A stretch of DNA of 64,000 nucleotides from Falsochrobactrum shanghaiense (GTDB taxonomy: Bacteria; Pseudomonadota; Alphaproteobacteria; Rhizobiales; Rhizobiaceae): assembly GCF_003149535.1 (NCBI RefSeq), contig NZ_QGDB01000004.1, forward strand, positions 126,501 through 190,500, written 5' to 3'. The position numbers and the translations under genes were made by a program. This document shows positions 22,096 to 31,585 of the stretch, piece after piece; the first letter of the stretch is position 1; each line of letters opens with the position of its first letter. The notes under the pieces are model-generated. The model was not told where the DNA came from. It did not search any database and saw only the letters and a list, made by a program, of their open reading frames with translations.

Positions 22096-23464
22096 TGCTT
22101 TTAATCTCCGCTAGGGGCGGCTTCATGAGAGGATGGCTGTCCACAACACCGCCGGGCAGAAGGGCGGGAAACTGCGTTTGCGCCCATCGGATCGTTTCCA
22201 CCGCAGGGCTGTTGATAAGAATTTTTGCCTGCGGCGCGGTCCACAGAACCTTGTCGATCAGATCATTGGGCCGGTAGGGATTATCGGCGATACCGTCGCC
22301 GTTGAGATCGAAAGCAGGATTATCGCTCCAGTAATTGCCGCGGCCTTCAACCGACCAGTCGAGATCGCGCGTACCGACATATTTGACCTGATTGCGGTTG
22401 TTGATGAAGGCATTGCCGCTCATGGCATTGCCTTCCGATCCGGCAGTGAAATGAATGCCGATACTGCAATTCTCAAAGCTGTTATCGGTGAACTTGTTCT
22501 TGTTGGCGTTGTAGATGAAAACGCATTTTTCCGGCCCAAGGCGCATGGTTTCACCAGTCGCGGCGGCGCTTTCATCCTCGGCGGGCAGGCCGTGCTCGCC
22601 CTTTTGCAAACCCGCATCGAGCCAGCGGTCGATCGATTGCATCCGCCCGATGACGCGATTGCCGGAAACCACCGAACTATTGGCATAGTTGAGCAGCAAT
22701 CCGTGATCGCGGTCGCCCTCGGAGAGATTGTCTGTCACCTTGAGGCGATTGGTATACATGATCGCAAAGCCGACCGAATTATTGCGCGATATATTGCCGG
22801 TCACTTCGCTGCTGTTTGTGTACATATAATGGACCGCAAAACGCACATTCTCCATCAGATTGTCGCGAAAGACATTCTTGCGGCTGGCATTGGTATAAAT
22901 GCCGTCGCGCCCATAGCGGATGATATTGCCAATGACCTTCGCGCCCGGCGCATTCCAGATCGAAATGCCGCTGCCAGTCTGGGTCATGCGCACATTGCGC
23001 CGCCCGATCACCTCGTTGCCGGTGGCGATGGAATCGGCAGCGCCATGCAGGTAGATTCCGTAAAGATTGTCGATGAGACGGTTATTCTCAACACGCGTGC
23101 CGGTGGCCGTCCGGGAGACGAAAATACCGGCATTGAGTTCGGGAACATTCTCGCCCGAACCATGCACTTCAAGGCCGCGAACGAGGGTGCCGGGCGCATT
23201 GACCGTGATGGCATTGCCTGTTCCAAGCCCGTCGAGAACCGCTCCCGGTTCTCCCGTCAGTTCGATGGCCCGATCAATGATGATGGAGCCTTCATGGCGA
23301 CCTGCGGCCAGCCGGACGACATCGCCCGGCATGGCCCTGTCAATGGCCGCCTGCACGCTTTCGCCCTCGGCCACATCGATCTGCTTTGCTTCTGCCGCCC
23401 CCCAGGCGGAGACGGAAAGCACAGCACCCAGACAAAGGGAAAGCGGCAGGCGGGGGATCATCAT
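22088..23464 (-). CDS. nosD: NosD, periplasmic beta-helix maturation protein
   Basis: 458 residues. Signal peptide ends about AAEAKQ (residue 27); the rest is a right-handed beta helix made of Asn/Gly-rich turns (NRLIDNLYGIYLHGAADSIA, GNISRNNSVGFAIMYTNRL, FTDNSFENCSIGIHF). It links NosFY to NosL/NosZ for copper and sulfide delivery. Starts five bases after nosZ. Confidence 0.95.
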   Translation of the reverse strand: MMIPRLPLSLCLGAVLSVSAWGAAEAKQIDVAEGESVQAAIDRAMPGDVVRLAAGRHEGSIIIDRAIELTGEPGAVLDGLGTGNAITVNAPGTLVRGLEVHGSGENVPELNAGIFVSRTATGTRVENNRLIDNLYGIYLHGAADSIATGNEVIGRRNVRMTQTGSGISIWNAPGAKVIGNIIRYGRDGIYTNASRKNVFRDNLMENVRFAVHYMYTNSSEVTGNISRNNSVGFAIMYTNRLKVTDNLSEGDRDHGLLLNYANSSVVSGNRVIGRMQSIDRWLDAGLQKGEHGLPAEDESAAATGETMRLGPEKCVFIYNANKNKFTDNSFENCSIGIHFTAGSEGNAMSGNAFINNRNQVKYVGTRDLDWSVEGRGNYWSDNPAFDLNGDGIADNPYRPNDLIDKVLWTAPQAKILINSPAVETIRWAQTQFPALLPGGVVDSHPLMKPPLAEIKSND

Positions 23465-23468
23465 AGCG

Positions 23469-25388
23469 TCAGGCTTTCTTTGGTTCCACGAGCATACGAC
23501 CCTTCATTTCCATGTGCATGGCGTGGCAGAACCACGAGCAGTAATACCACCACACGCCGGGCTTGTTGGCCTTGAAGGTGACAGAGGCCGTTGCCTGCGG
23601 CGCGACTTCCATGTTGATGCCGTAATTGATGATCGAGAAGCCATGGGTAAGGTCCTCGATCTCATCAATATTGGTGACATAGACCGTCACTTCGTCGCCC
23701 TGCTGGACCGTGAATTCCTCAAGGCCGAAAGCGGGAGCGGCAGAGGTCATGTAGACGCGCACCTTGTTGCCGTCGCGAATGACCTCGTTGGCATCCATCA
23801 GGTCTAGTCCATCGGCCTCTGCCTGCTTGACGGCATCGGCGAAAAATGGATCCGCACGGTCCCAGAAGTTGACGGGATTGATCTTGGAACGATGTACGAT
23901 CGTGGCGTCATGCGGTTCTGCAAAGCTCGGCCCGTCATGGACAATCTCCATTCTCTCGCCGGAAATATCGATGAGCTGGTCATTCTCGGGCTTGAGCGGC
24001 CCGACATTGAGATAGCGATCCTTCGAGAATTTATTAAGCGAAATCAGCCATTTACCATCGGCGTCCTTGGTCTGCCCCATGGATGTGTGGTTGTGACCGG
24101 GCTGATAATGCACATCGAGCTTCTGGCGGATCGGATCAACCTTCTCGCCCTGGAAGGCACGCTTGGCGTCCTCGATGTTCCATTTGCAGATCTGGCTGTC
24201 GATGAACAGCGTGGTATAGGCGTTACCCGCGCCGTCATAGGCTGTATGCAAAGGCCCAAGTCCCAGTTCCGGCTCGGCGACGACCGCATCGCGCGGCTTG
24301 ATCTTGTCGTCGAACAGATCATCGAACTTGCGCACGTCAAACACGGTGACGGTAGGCGAGAGCTTGCCATTGGCAACCACATGGATGCCGTCGGGCGCCG
24401 TGTTGATACCATGCGGGCTGTTGGGCACCGGAATATACCGGGTGAAGGGCGAATTGCCGCGTCCATCGAGAACCGGCACGCCGTTGATCTCCTTGAATTC
24501 GCCCTTTGCGACCGCATCCTCGATACGCTTGAGGTTGAAGACGACGATCCAGTCCTGCTCGCTGCTCATCATTTCGGGAAGGGTCAGACCTTCTTCCGAA
24601 TTGTAGCAGGTGGCGAAGGCATATTTGCCCTGATAATCGCAGTCGACATTATCCAGATTGCCGTCGACCATGATCTGCCAGGCGATTTTCATCGTCTCGC
24701 CATCGACGGCGGTGAAGATTGCGCGATACTGATCGGTATCGTTCATATTGGTGCCGTCATTGGGGATCGGCACGCGGTCCTCGCCATTGCAGAAGACATA
24801 GCCGGTCTTGGGGTATTTCTGCACGCGCAGACCATGAACCGTATGCTGGTTGGGCAGTTGAATGATCTTGTCGCACTTCATCACGTCAAGGCGAATGCGG
24901 CAGACGCGCGTATTGGCCTTGTCGTTGGCATAAAGATAGCGCCCGTCATAGGTTCCGTCAGTGAAGGAAAGATGCGGGTGGTGCAAGTCGCCATTGTGGA
25001 AAATACCGCCGCGATCCTGCATGAATTCGCGATCTTCCGGCAACATGCCTTCAGTCAATATCTTCAGGCTCTCATTGGTCTGTCCCCAGCCCGTCGCGCT
25101 GTCGCGGTTAAAGACGGGAATACGCATCAATTCGCGCATGGAGGGCAGGCCCAGAATGCGGACCTCGCCCGTCTGGCCGCTGGAGAAAAAGACATAATAT
25201 TCGTCAAGTTCGCCGGGTGCGACCACAGCATTCGCCCCGCCTTGCGAGCTGCTGGCGGCCAAAGCCTGCGTGCTCGATCCGGCAAACAGCGCGCTGCCGA
25301 CGCCGCTTGCACCGGCGGCGGCGACAATCGCCGACGTGCCGAGCAATTGCCGTCTGCTGAACTGGGTTTTTCTGGTTTCTTCTGTCAT
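23469..25388 (-). CDS. nosZ: Nitrous oxide reductase, clade I (Tat-exported)
   Basis: 639 residues from ATG 25388. The Tat signal is [10 protein letters not shown] (about 9-18). The N-terminal propeller holds the Cu(Z) histidines, including [12 protein letters not shown]. The C-terminal cupredoxin carries the Cu(A) ligands in [13 protein letters not shown] near residue 620. It reduces N2O to N2 in the periplasm with electrons from cytochrome c and the quinol pool. The Tat leader puts it in clade I. Confidence 0.98.
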   Translation of the reverse strand: MTEETRKTQFSRRQLLGTSAIVAAAGASGVGSALFAGSSTQALAASSSQGGANAVVAPGELDEYYVFFSSGQTGEVRILGLPSMRELMRIPVFNRDSATGWGQTNESLKILTEGMLPEDREFMQDRGGIFHNGDLHHPHLSFTDGTYDGRYLYANDKANTRVCRIRLDVMKCDKIIQLPNQHTVHGLRVQKYPKTGYVFCNGEDRVPIPNDGTNMNDTDQYRAIFTAVDGETMKIAWQIMVDGNLDNVDCDYQGKYAFATCYNSEEGLTLPEMMSSEQDWIVVFNLKRIEDAVAKGEFKEINGVPVLDGRGNSPFTRYIPVPNSPHGINTAPDGIHVVANGKLSPTVTVFDVRKFDDLFDDKIKPRDAVVAEPELGLGPLHTAYDGAGNAYTTLFIDSQICKWNIEDAKRAFQGEKVDPIRQKLDVHYQPGHNHTSMGQTKDADGKWLISLNKFSKDRYLNVGPLKPENDQLIDISGERMEIVHDGPSFAEPHDATIVHRSKINPVNFWDRADPFFADAVKQAEADGLDLMDANEVIRDGNKVRVYMTSAAPAFGLEEFTVQQGDEVTVYVTNIDEIEDLTHGFSIINYGINMEVAPQATASVTFKANKPGVWWYYCSWFCHAMHMEMKGRMLVEPKKA

Positions 25389-25408
25389 GGTTCTCTCCTT
25401 GGGAAGAT

Positions 25409-27790
25409 TCAGGCGGCAGGACCGGAGCCTGTTTGTGCTCCGACCGGCTGGCCCTTGACTGAAATGATGGGTTTGGCTGGGCCGCCGCCGCGTTCGGCTG
25501 CTGCCGAAAGAGGCGCGTTGCGGGCGGCGAATTTCTCGCGCTTTACACGCACCTGAATCATGTGCGGGCAGCGCTGGTCGTCGTGATAAAGCTCCTGACA
25601 ATGCATGCAGTAGATGCATTCATTGACATTGATCTGGCCTTCGGGATGGATCGCCTCGACCGGGCACTCCTTGGCGCAACGCTGGCAGGGCGAGCCGCAT
25701 TCGGGCCAGCGCTTGAGCCATTCGAACATGCGAATGCGTCCGGGGATGGCAAGCGCTGCACCGAGCGGGCACATATAGCGGCAGTAAAAGCGCTCGATGA
25801 ACAGCCCCAGGGACAACAGCGTCAGCGCATAGATCACGAATGGCCATTCACGCGAGAATTTGAGGATGATCGACGTTTTGAACGGCTCGACTTCCGCAAA
25901 CACCTCCGCCAATGCCACCGAATAAAGCGACAGGCCGAACAGTCCGAGGAAGATCATATATTTGATCGGCCACAGGCGTTCATGCAGGCCCCAGGGCAGC
26001 GTGACTTGCGGCACTTTGAGCCATTTGGCCAGATTGTTGCTTAGTTCCTGCAAAGCGCCAAAGGGGCAGAGCCAGCCGCAGAACGGGCCGCGTCCCCAGA
26101 ACAAAAGCCCCGCCGCAACCGAAGCCCACAGGATAAAGATCAGCGGAGAAGTGAGGAAAAATTCCCAGTTGAAGCCGGTTATCAGCGAATTGGTGAAGGT
26201 CAGGACATTGACCACCGACAATTGCGCATTGTTGTAAAAGCCCAGCCACACCAGCACGAATAAAAGATAGCTGCGCCGCACCCATGCAAAGACGCGCGGG
26301 CGTTTTACAAGGCTGTTCTGGAAGAAGAAAATACCGACAAGAACGATGATGGCGATGGCGGTGATGACCACATTGATGCGGTTCATCTCCCACATTTTCA
26401 CCCAGAGCGGATTGTCCTCGCCGAATATATCCGCCGCCATGCCTTCCCCGACAGGCTGCGGCTGGCGGGGCGCATCGGCAGCAGCCGAGGCAGAAGCCGG
26501 CTGCGACGGCGCAGGTTCGGGCTGTGCGAGCAGATATTGTTCGGGCAGCTTATAGCCCAGATCATAGTTGATATTGGCCTTGTCGCGTGCACCGAAGCCG
26601 CGCTGCACGAGCAGTTGCAACTCCCATGGCTGGGCAACGTCGAACGCGAAGCCTTCGGGCACGCGGAAGACGGAAATCTCGCGCAGGCGCGGCGCGCCCT
26701 CGGCCATGATGTCGCCTATGCGGGTATGGCCCTTGTCACGAAAGCGCACGCCCTGACCGTTCTGCAACAGTTCGATGCGGTCGAAGATGCCGCCGCGCAC
26801 ATAGCCCGATCCCTTGAAGGAATAAGCGCCATCGCCCGCCACAAGGATGGCCTGCTGGCCCGGCTTGAGCTGCTTTTCCAGCCGCTCATAGCCGCTCTTG
26901 CCAAGCAGGCTGATGCCGATGGAAGGCACGGAAACGGGCGCGGCATAAAGCTCGATGAAATCGTCTTCGGGATTGCCGGTTTCAGGATTGGCCGCCGCCT
27001 CCTCCTGTCTGGCATCGCGGAAGGCCTGCGTGACCTCACCGACGCTGAGCTTGAGGCTGCGCACCGAGCCGTCTCCGACAAGGGTCTGCCAATCCTGCAC
27101 GTCGCGCATATCGGGATTGAGTTGACGTACTTCTGCAACGCCAGCGGCTGCAATCGGCGCATTGCCGAGCCGCCCGCTGCGGATAAGGCCAACCGCCGAG
27201 CGCACCACACTGTCGCCCATCACGAGAACGGTAACAGTTGCGCCGCTGACGATCTCGACCTGTGGCGGTCGCGCTTTTCCCGCAGCAACGGCGCTCAGAT
27301 CGCTATTGACCAGAGAATTCAATGCGGCAACGACCTTGGGTTCGGGAATGCCGATCAGCACGATCGGCTCTTTATGATCCACAAGCTTGATGCTGCGAAT
27401 AATGCCCTTGGTGTCGATGCCGACCAGAATATGAATCGGCTTGCCGGAATAACCGATGGAACTGGTGAAGTCAGAGTTGAGATAGACATATCCCAGCAGC
27501 TCATCGCCCTTCATCACCGGCGCGATGGGCGGCTCGCCCTGCGGCGCGCCGATGCTGTCGGCTCCCTCGAAAATCGCCCCTGCTTCCAGTTGCGGCAGGT
27601 ATTTTTCCAATTCGCCCGCGCTCGCCGGAAGAAGACTGGCAACAGCCAGCAAAAACACGATCGCCAGCGTGCAGATTCTTCCGAGGAAAAAGCGGATCAC
27701 ACCGGCAATGATCCGGCGAAGGCCTGTCCGGGCAAGTGCCTGACGGGAAAAAAGGGGCAGATGGCTAGAGAAGTCGCTCGTCACTTTCAA
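25409..27790 (-). CDS. nosR: NosR, membrane flavo-iron-sulfur protein for N2O reductase
   Basis: 793 residues. The signal segment ends about LPASAGE (residue 60). The periplasmic FMN-binding domain has the flavinylation motif SGATVTVLV. Membrane helices and cytoplasmic CxxxCP motifs ([18 protein letters not shown]) follow, then two [4Fe-4S] clusters in [15 protein letters not shown] and CIYCMHCQ. Start TTG 27790 or GTG 27784 is not decided. First gene of the operon; a TTGCT-N4-AGCAA palindrome lies 74 bases upstream. Confidence 0.95.
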   Translation of the reverse strand: MKVTSDFSSHLPLFSRQALARTGLRRIIAGVIRFFLGRICTLAIVFLLAVASLLPASAGELEKYLPQLEAGAIFEGADSIGAPQGEPPIAPVMKGDELLGYVYLNSDFTSSIGYSGKPIHILVGIDTKGIIRSIKLVDHKEPIVLIGIPEPKVVAALNSLVNSDLSAVAAGKARPPQVEIVSGATVTVLVMGDSVVRSAVGLIRSGRLGNAPIAAAGVAEVRQLNPDMRDVQDWQTLVGDGSVRSLKLSVGEVTQAFRDARQEEAAANPETGNPEDDFIELYAAPVSVPSIGISLLGKSGYERLEKQLKPGQQAILVAGDGAYSFKGSGYVRGGIFDRIELLQNGQGVRFRDKGHTRIGDIMAEGAPRLREISVFRVPEGFAFDVAQPWELQLLVQRGFGARDKANINYDLGYKLPEQYLLAQPEPAPSQPASASAAADAPRQPQPVGEGMAADIFGEDNPLWVKMWEMNRINVVITAIAIIVLVGIFFFQNSLVKRPRVFAWVRRSYLLFVLVWLGFYNNAQLSVVNVLTFTNSLITGFNWEFFLTSPLIFILWASVAAGLLFWGRGPFCGWLCPFGALQELSNNLAKWLKVPQVTLPWGLHERLWPIKYMIFLGLFGLSLYSVALAEVFAEVEPFKTSIILKFSREWPFVIYALTLLSLGLFIERFYCRYMCPLGAALAIPGRIRMFEWLKRWPECGSPCQRCAKECPVEAIHPEGQINVNECIYCMHCQELYHDDQRCPHMIQVRVKREKFAARNAPLSAAAERGGGPAKPIISVKGQPVGAQTGSGPAA

Positions 27791-27863
27791 CCTACTTTAC
27801 CTTGCCGTCTCAGGCGCGGTTTATCTTTCGGTTGAGAGCCTATCTGAATGGGTAAGGCGTTCT

Positions 27864-27877
27864 TTGCTTTGGAGCAA
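27864..27877. promoter_or_regulatory. FNR/NnrR-type palindrome before nosR
   Basis: TTGCT-TTGG-AGCAA, a perfect 5+4+5 inverted repeat with the length and TTG...CAA ends of FNR/CRP-family sites; NnrR sites (TTGCG-N4-CGCAA) are close. It fits nitric-oxide or oxygen control of nosRZDFYLX. Confidence 0.5.
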
Positions 27878-27974
27878 CTTCATGCACATTCATTTCATCG
27901 GGCAAAACATCGCTATGAAAATAATGACAGAATCAAAAGCGGGCCAAGGACGCGCGCCCTTGCTACGGCTTCTT

Positions 27975-28078
27975 TAGAGCGCATTTCGATCTGACTGAAT
28001 CAGATCGGCGCTCTAACTGTTTGTCTTTACCGCGCATCTTGTCCGAAAACCGTTTCACACTTTTCGGGACGCGCTCTA
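27975..28078. repeat. Brucella-type palindromic repeat (Bru-RS-like), about 104 bp
   Basis: The outer arms are TAGAGCGC (27975-27982) and GCGCTCTA (28071-28078). Inside is a hairpin CGATCTGA-CTGAA-TCAGATCG and a second arm pair GTCCGAAAA / TTTTCGGGAC. Size and ends fit the Bru-RS family known as IS711 target sites. Its right end supplies the stop codon (TAG, minus strand) of the DUF59 gene at 28076. Confidence 0.65.
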
Positions 28079-28402
28079 GAAAAGGGGAGCAGCAAAACGC
28101 GCCTGCGCTTCGGCGCTTGCCATTTCGGGTTGCCATTCAGGCTCGTAAGTCAGCTCGACATTTGCTTTTTCTACGCCTGCCACGCCTTCGGCACAGGCCT
28201 GAACGGCCTGCGTCAAAAAACCCGCCGCAGGACAGCCGCGGGTGGTCGTGGTCATCAATATATCGACAACCCCGTCTTCACTCGCAATGACCCCATAGAT
28301 CATGCCCAGATCGACGATATTAACGCCGAGTTCCGGGTCCAGCACAATACGCAGCGCCTCTATGACTGCTTGTTCGAGGGCCACTTGCTCTTGCCGTTTC
28401 AT
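28076..28402 (-). CDS. DUF59/MIP18-family metal-sulfur cluster assembly protein
   Basis: 108 residues. Family motif ALRIVLDPELGVNIVDLGMI (about 17-36) and TTTTRGCPAAGFL with the conserved Cys. Such proteins (SufT, PaaD-like) help Fe-S cluster maturation. Last gene of a three-gene unit with a DUF2249 protein and a haem-type membrane protein; in denitrifiers it may serve N-oxide enzymes. The stop codon lies inside a Bru-RS-like repeat, so the C-terminus may be altered. Confidence 0.85.
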   Translation of the reverse strand: MKRQEQVALEQAVIEALRIVLDPELGVNIVDLGMIYGVIASEDGVVDILMTTTTRGCPAAGFLTQAVQACAEGVAGVEKANVELTYEPEWQPEMASAEAQARFAAPLF

Positions 28403-28412
28403 GGCTGGATCC

Positions 28413-28943
28413 TCATGCCTGTCCGACGCGGATCATGATGCGATATTTCTGTCCGCTCTCGTCGAAATTTCCCACCCATTGGTGGCCGCGTGTCTCAAGC
28501 TCGGGGAAGAGAAACAGTGGCTCACGATGCAACAGCGCAAACAGCACTTCCCCTTCCGACATGTTTTCGATTTCACTCAGGATACGAACCATCGGCTCCG
28601 GCGGTTCCATATCGGAACAGTCCAGATAACTGGAGGGCTCAGGCCATATCGAAGGAGAACCGGCATTGTCAGAAACCTGCACTTGCGGCGCAGCTTGATC
28701 GACGGGTGAAAACAGCACCTGCCAGTCATTCTCGCCAATCGGCTCTGCTTTCGCCGAAAAGCCCTTGCGTTCCATGACCCCGAACAAAGGCAGCGGCTTG
28801 AAAGGCGCAATGAGCAACAGGCTTTGTCCCGGAGCGAGATTTTCGACGGCGCTCATGATCGTCTGAAACGGCTCGATGCCCTCTTTCAGCAGGGGGCGCA
28901 CATCAAGCTCATGCGGAATGAGCGGGTAAGCATTCGATGTCAT
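28413..28943 (-). CDS. Double DUF2249-domain protein
   Basis: 176 residues with two copies of the DUF2249 fold. The first starts at HELDVRPLLKEGIEPFQTIM (about 11-30) with LLLIAPFKPLPLFGVMERKG; the second at SYLDCSDMEPPEPMVRILSE with VLFALLHREPLFLFPELETR. Linker about residues 80-100. These domains occur next to nitric-oxide and cytochrome genes. It overlaps the upstream gene by four bases. Confidence 0.82.
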   Translation of the reverse strand: MTSNAYPLIPHELDVRPLLKEGIEPFQTIMSAVENLAPGQSLLLIAPFKPLPLFGVMERKGFSAKAEPIGENDWQVLFSPVDQAAPQVQVSDNAGSPSIWPEPSSYLDCSDMEPPEPMVRILSEIENMSEGEVLFALLHREPLFLFPELETRGHQWVGNFDESGQKYRIMIRVGQA

Positions 28944-30307
28944 CTTGTTCTCCTCGATACGGGTCTCGCAGCATAGAGCAGATGCGGGATATTGACTTGA
29001 TCGGGCAGGCGCACAGTCTGCGGAACATCTGTCAGCCGTCTTGCGCGAATGTAGTGAATGACAAGTGCGCCGATCGCAACCAGATTAAGGGTGGACGCCA
29101 GCCGGAAGGCAGCGGGATAATTGGCAAGCAGCGCCAGGGTCGCAAGAGCCACACCACCATAATAAAGGCCGAACCAGACGCGCGCGCGGCTTTCATCGAC
29201 AAAATCCTGCACGCGAGGGGCCTGCATCCGGCCCATGACGGGACCATAGCATTCCAGCCATGTCAGGAATGGCACGATCTTGTAGAGTTGCGCCAGCCCA
29301 AGTCCCGTGAGCCATCCAAAAGCGACGAGATAGACAAAGGCTGCAACGATTGCGTCGCTCGCGCCACGCCATGCCATCAGCACAGCCAGCAGCAAAACCA
29401 GAAACAGGGCGGCGAAGGCCGGAATGCTCGCCTTGGAGTTGAGTTCAATCGCCTTGCGCTTTCGCTGCCTGTAGATCGCGCGCACATCCCAGATATATAA
29501 GGCAATGCTCGCCAGCCCCGGCACCAATGCCGCCAGCAACAGCAGCTCAAGCGAGCCGTAGCCCAAGACGACAAGAACCAGCGAGACGGCAAGCGATGCG
29601 AGCGCCCCGGCCCCGCTCCACCATATAGTGCGGGCGACAGGGCCATGATTGTCCGGCGAAAGAATAAACATGCCCAGCAGGCGATAGCTGACGCCCATCG
29701 CCGTAAAGCTCATCCAGCCGCCCAGTCCCAAAGCAGCATGAATTGAAACACCGTTTCCAGCAAGCGCAAGCCAGACAGTGTTGCGCAGCACCCCCGACAG
29801 GGACAAGGAGAAAAGCCCTCCCAAGGCCGCCACGCAGATCAGGCAGACAAGACCGACACAGACAAAGCGGGCAGGCAAGGAGAGCGGCCTGGCATTCCAC
29901 AGGGTTACACCCAGCATCAGCGCGATAATTATAAAGCCGCAGATCAGAAGCAAGGCGGATAACGGCATGAGCCAGACAGGCGCGGATATAATTCCAGCCA
30001 GTCCGGCAAAACCGCCAAGCAGGCCCAGCAAGCCGATGAGCAGAAGAAGCAGCGCCGGCAAGGCGGCAGCGCTGCCCCACAGGGGCTTGGCGGCCAATAC
30101 CGGCACAAATTGTAAGAGGGCTCCGCACATGAGCAATGCAAGCCAGCCGATAGCCACCATATGCACGATGATCAGTGTTTCCGCAGCCCTGATTTCCGCA
30201 GACGGGTATCCAAAGCCCGACACCATCAGACCTGTCGCCATGAGCAGGAAAAAAAGCGAGGCCATGAAATAGGATAAGGTCCAACGGGAAAGCGAGACAC
30301 CGAACAT
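28940..30307 (-). CDS. Multi-pass haem-type membrane protein, NnrS/cytochrome-oxidase-I-like
   Basis: 455 residues with about twelve membrane segments. It opens SLSRWTLSYFMASLFFLLMA. Candidate haem/metal histidines lie in LIIVHMVAIGW and SIHAALGLGGWMSFTAMGVS, and KIVPFLTWLECYGPVMGR is near the end. This resembles membrane proteins linked to NO metabolism beside nos/nor genes. Head of the unit with the DUF2249 and DUF59 genes. The exact activity is not known to me. Confidence 0.6.
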   Translation of the reverse strand: MFGVSLSRWTLSYFMASLFFLLMATGLMVSGFGYPSAEIRAAETLIIVHMVAIGWLALLMCGALLQFVPVLAAKPLWGSAAALPALLLLLIGLLGLLGGFAGLAGIISAPVWLMPLSALLLICGFIIIALMLGVTLWNARPLSLPARFVCVGLVCLICVAALGGLFSLSLSGVLRNTVWLALAGNGVSIHAALGLGGWMSFTAMGVSYRLLGMFILSPDNHGPVARTIWWSGAGALASLAVSLVLVVLGYGSLELLLLAALVPGLASIALYIWDVRAIYRQRKRKAIELNSKASIPAFAALFLVLLLAVLMAWRGASDAIVAAFVYLVAFGWLTGLGLAQLYKIVPFLTWLECYGPVMGRMQAPRVQDFVDESRARVWFGLYYGGVALATLALLANYPAAFRLASTLNLVAIGALVIHYIRARRLTDVPQTVRLPDQVNIPHLLYAARPVSRRTR

Positions 30308-30367
30308 TTTTGACCTTCAAATCCGAGTGTTCAGTTTTGGCAGGGTAATGCGTAAAGACAAATGGCT

Positions 30368-30407
30368 GGAGCGGTTTCGGCGCTTCCGTTTAAAACGGAA
30401 CCGCTCC
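30368..30407. repeat. Palindromic intergenic repeat
   Basis: Outer arms GGAGCGGTT / AACCGCTCC and inner arms TTCCGTTT / AAACGGAA form a long hairpin in the gap between two minus-strand units. It looks like a dispersed Rhizobiales repeat of the RIME/Bru-RS kind. The rest of 30308-30564 shows nothing clear. Confidence 0.5.
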
Positions 30408-30564
30408 CGCCGTCCGTTCCTGTCAAAGGATGACGACAGCCATTTCATCACGGCTCACCCTATAGCGGAACGCGGACGGGACGTTTGCTGCATCTCAAAT
30501 AAAATGAAAATAATCAAAGCGCGGGAGGCACCATGGCAACCCGCCGCCGACAGCATAGTTACCT

Positions 30565-31584
30565 CTACGAGCGTATCCTGAACCGCTCGATCGCCGTTTC
30601 GATAATGCGGGCGGGTGCATCCTTGCGCGCGAACACCAGATCCACATCGAGTACGGCCAGTCGGCGCAGAAACTCTTCTGGCGCGCTGGTCATCGTTGAA
30701 AGCCTTGCATGATCTTTCGCAGTCGTGATCAGCCCGATGCCGCGCTCGTTTGCAGCCTGTTGCAACGCGCTGAGCTCTTCAGGCCGATAATTGTGGTGAT
30801 CGGCAAATGCGCGCGTCTCCACCACTTCGCCTCCGGCCTGCCGCACGCTTGCGAAAAATTTCTCCGGATTGCCGATCCCGGCAAAGGCCAGCCATTTTCC
30901 GCCGGCCACCTGCATGGCCGAAGACGGCACAAGCTGGGCCTCATAGATTGCACGTCCGGCGCGCGATGCACGGCGCACGACAAAATCTGCTTCCGCCCCT
31001 TGCCCTATACGCAGCACGGCATCGGTCCTGCGCATCTGGTCTGTCAGCGGCGCGCGCAATGGTCCCGCAGGAATGACCCGCCCATTGCCGATGCCGCGCA
31101 TGGAATCGACCACGAGCAAGGCAAAATCCATATGCAGGCGCGCGCTTTGAAAGCCGTCATCCATGATGATGAAATCGCAACCATTTTCCATGAGGCGCAT
31201 GGCTGCCCTATGCCGGTCGGGGCAAAGGGCAACCGGGGCATGGTTTGCGAGCAAAAACGGCTCGTCACCGACATAGCGCGCGCTGTCGCGTCCGGGGTCC
31301 ACCACATGAAGACCGGTATAGGTGCCGCCATAGCCGCGCGAGACGATTCCGGGATTATGGCCCAGAACTTTTGCAGCCCTGGTGAGCGCGATCGCGGTCG
31401 GCGTCTTGCCCGCCCCGCCGACGGTGAAATTGCCGATGCACAAGACCGGTGCGGAAATCCGGGGCGGTTCCGACTTCAAAAGCCGCCGACCGGCCACCGC
31501 ACCATAAATCCACGCAGCCGGAGCAAGCGCCATCGCGCGCCAATCGGGCTTCTCCCACCAGAAGGGCGGAGCCTCGCTCGCCAT
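30565..31584 (-). CDS. lpxK: Tetraacyldisaccharide 4'-kinase
   Basis: 339 residues. An N-terminal membrane anchor near WRAMALAPAAWIYGAVAG; a P-loop variant in CIGNFTVGGAGKTPTAIALT (about 50-69); RGYGGTY, GDEPFLLA and IIMDDGFQS are typical LpxK blocks. It phosphorylates the lipid A disaccharide at 4'. Follows waaA by two bases. Confidence 0.97.
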   Translation of the reverse strand: MASEAPPFWWEKPDWRAMALAPAAWIYGAVAGRRLLKSEPPRISAPVLCIGNFTVGGAGKTPTAIALTRAAKVLGHNPGIVSRGYGGTYTGLHVVDPGRDSARYVGDEPFLLANHAPVALCPDRHRAAMRLMENGCDFIIMDDGFQSARLHMDFALLVVDSMRGIGNGRVIPAGPLRAPLTDQMRRTDAVLRIGQGAEADFVVRRASRAGRAIYEAQLVPSSAMQVAGGKWLAFAGIGNPEKFFASVRQAGGEVVETRAFADHHNYRPEELSALQQAANERGIGLITTAKDHARLSTMTSAPEEFLRRLAVLDVDLVFARKDAPARIIETAIERFRIRS

Positions 31585-31585
31585 A

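Noticed and set aside
27975-28078. Terminator for the DUF59 operon
   Set aside because: The arms are far apart and no T tract follows in the right direction; size and ends fit a dispersed repeat better.
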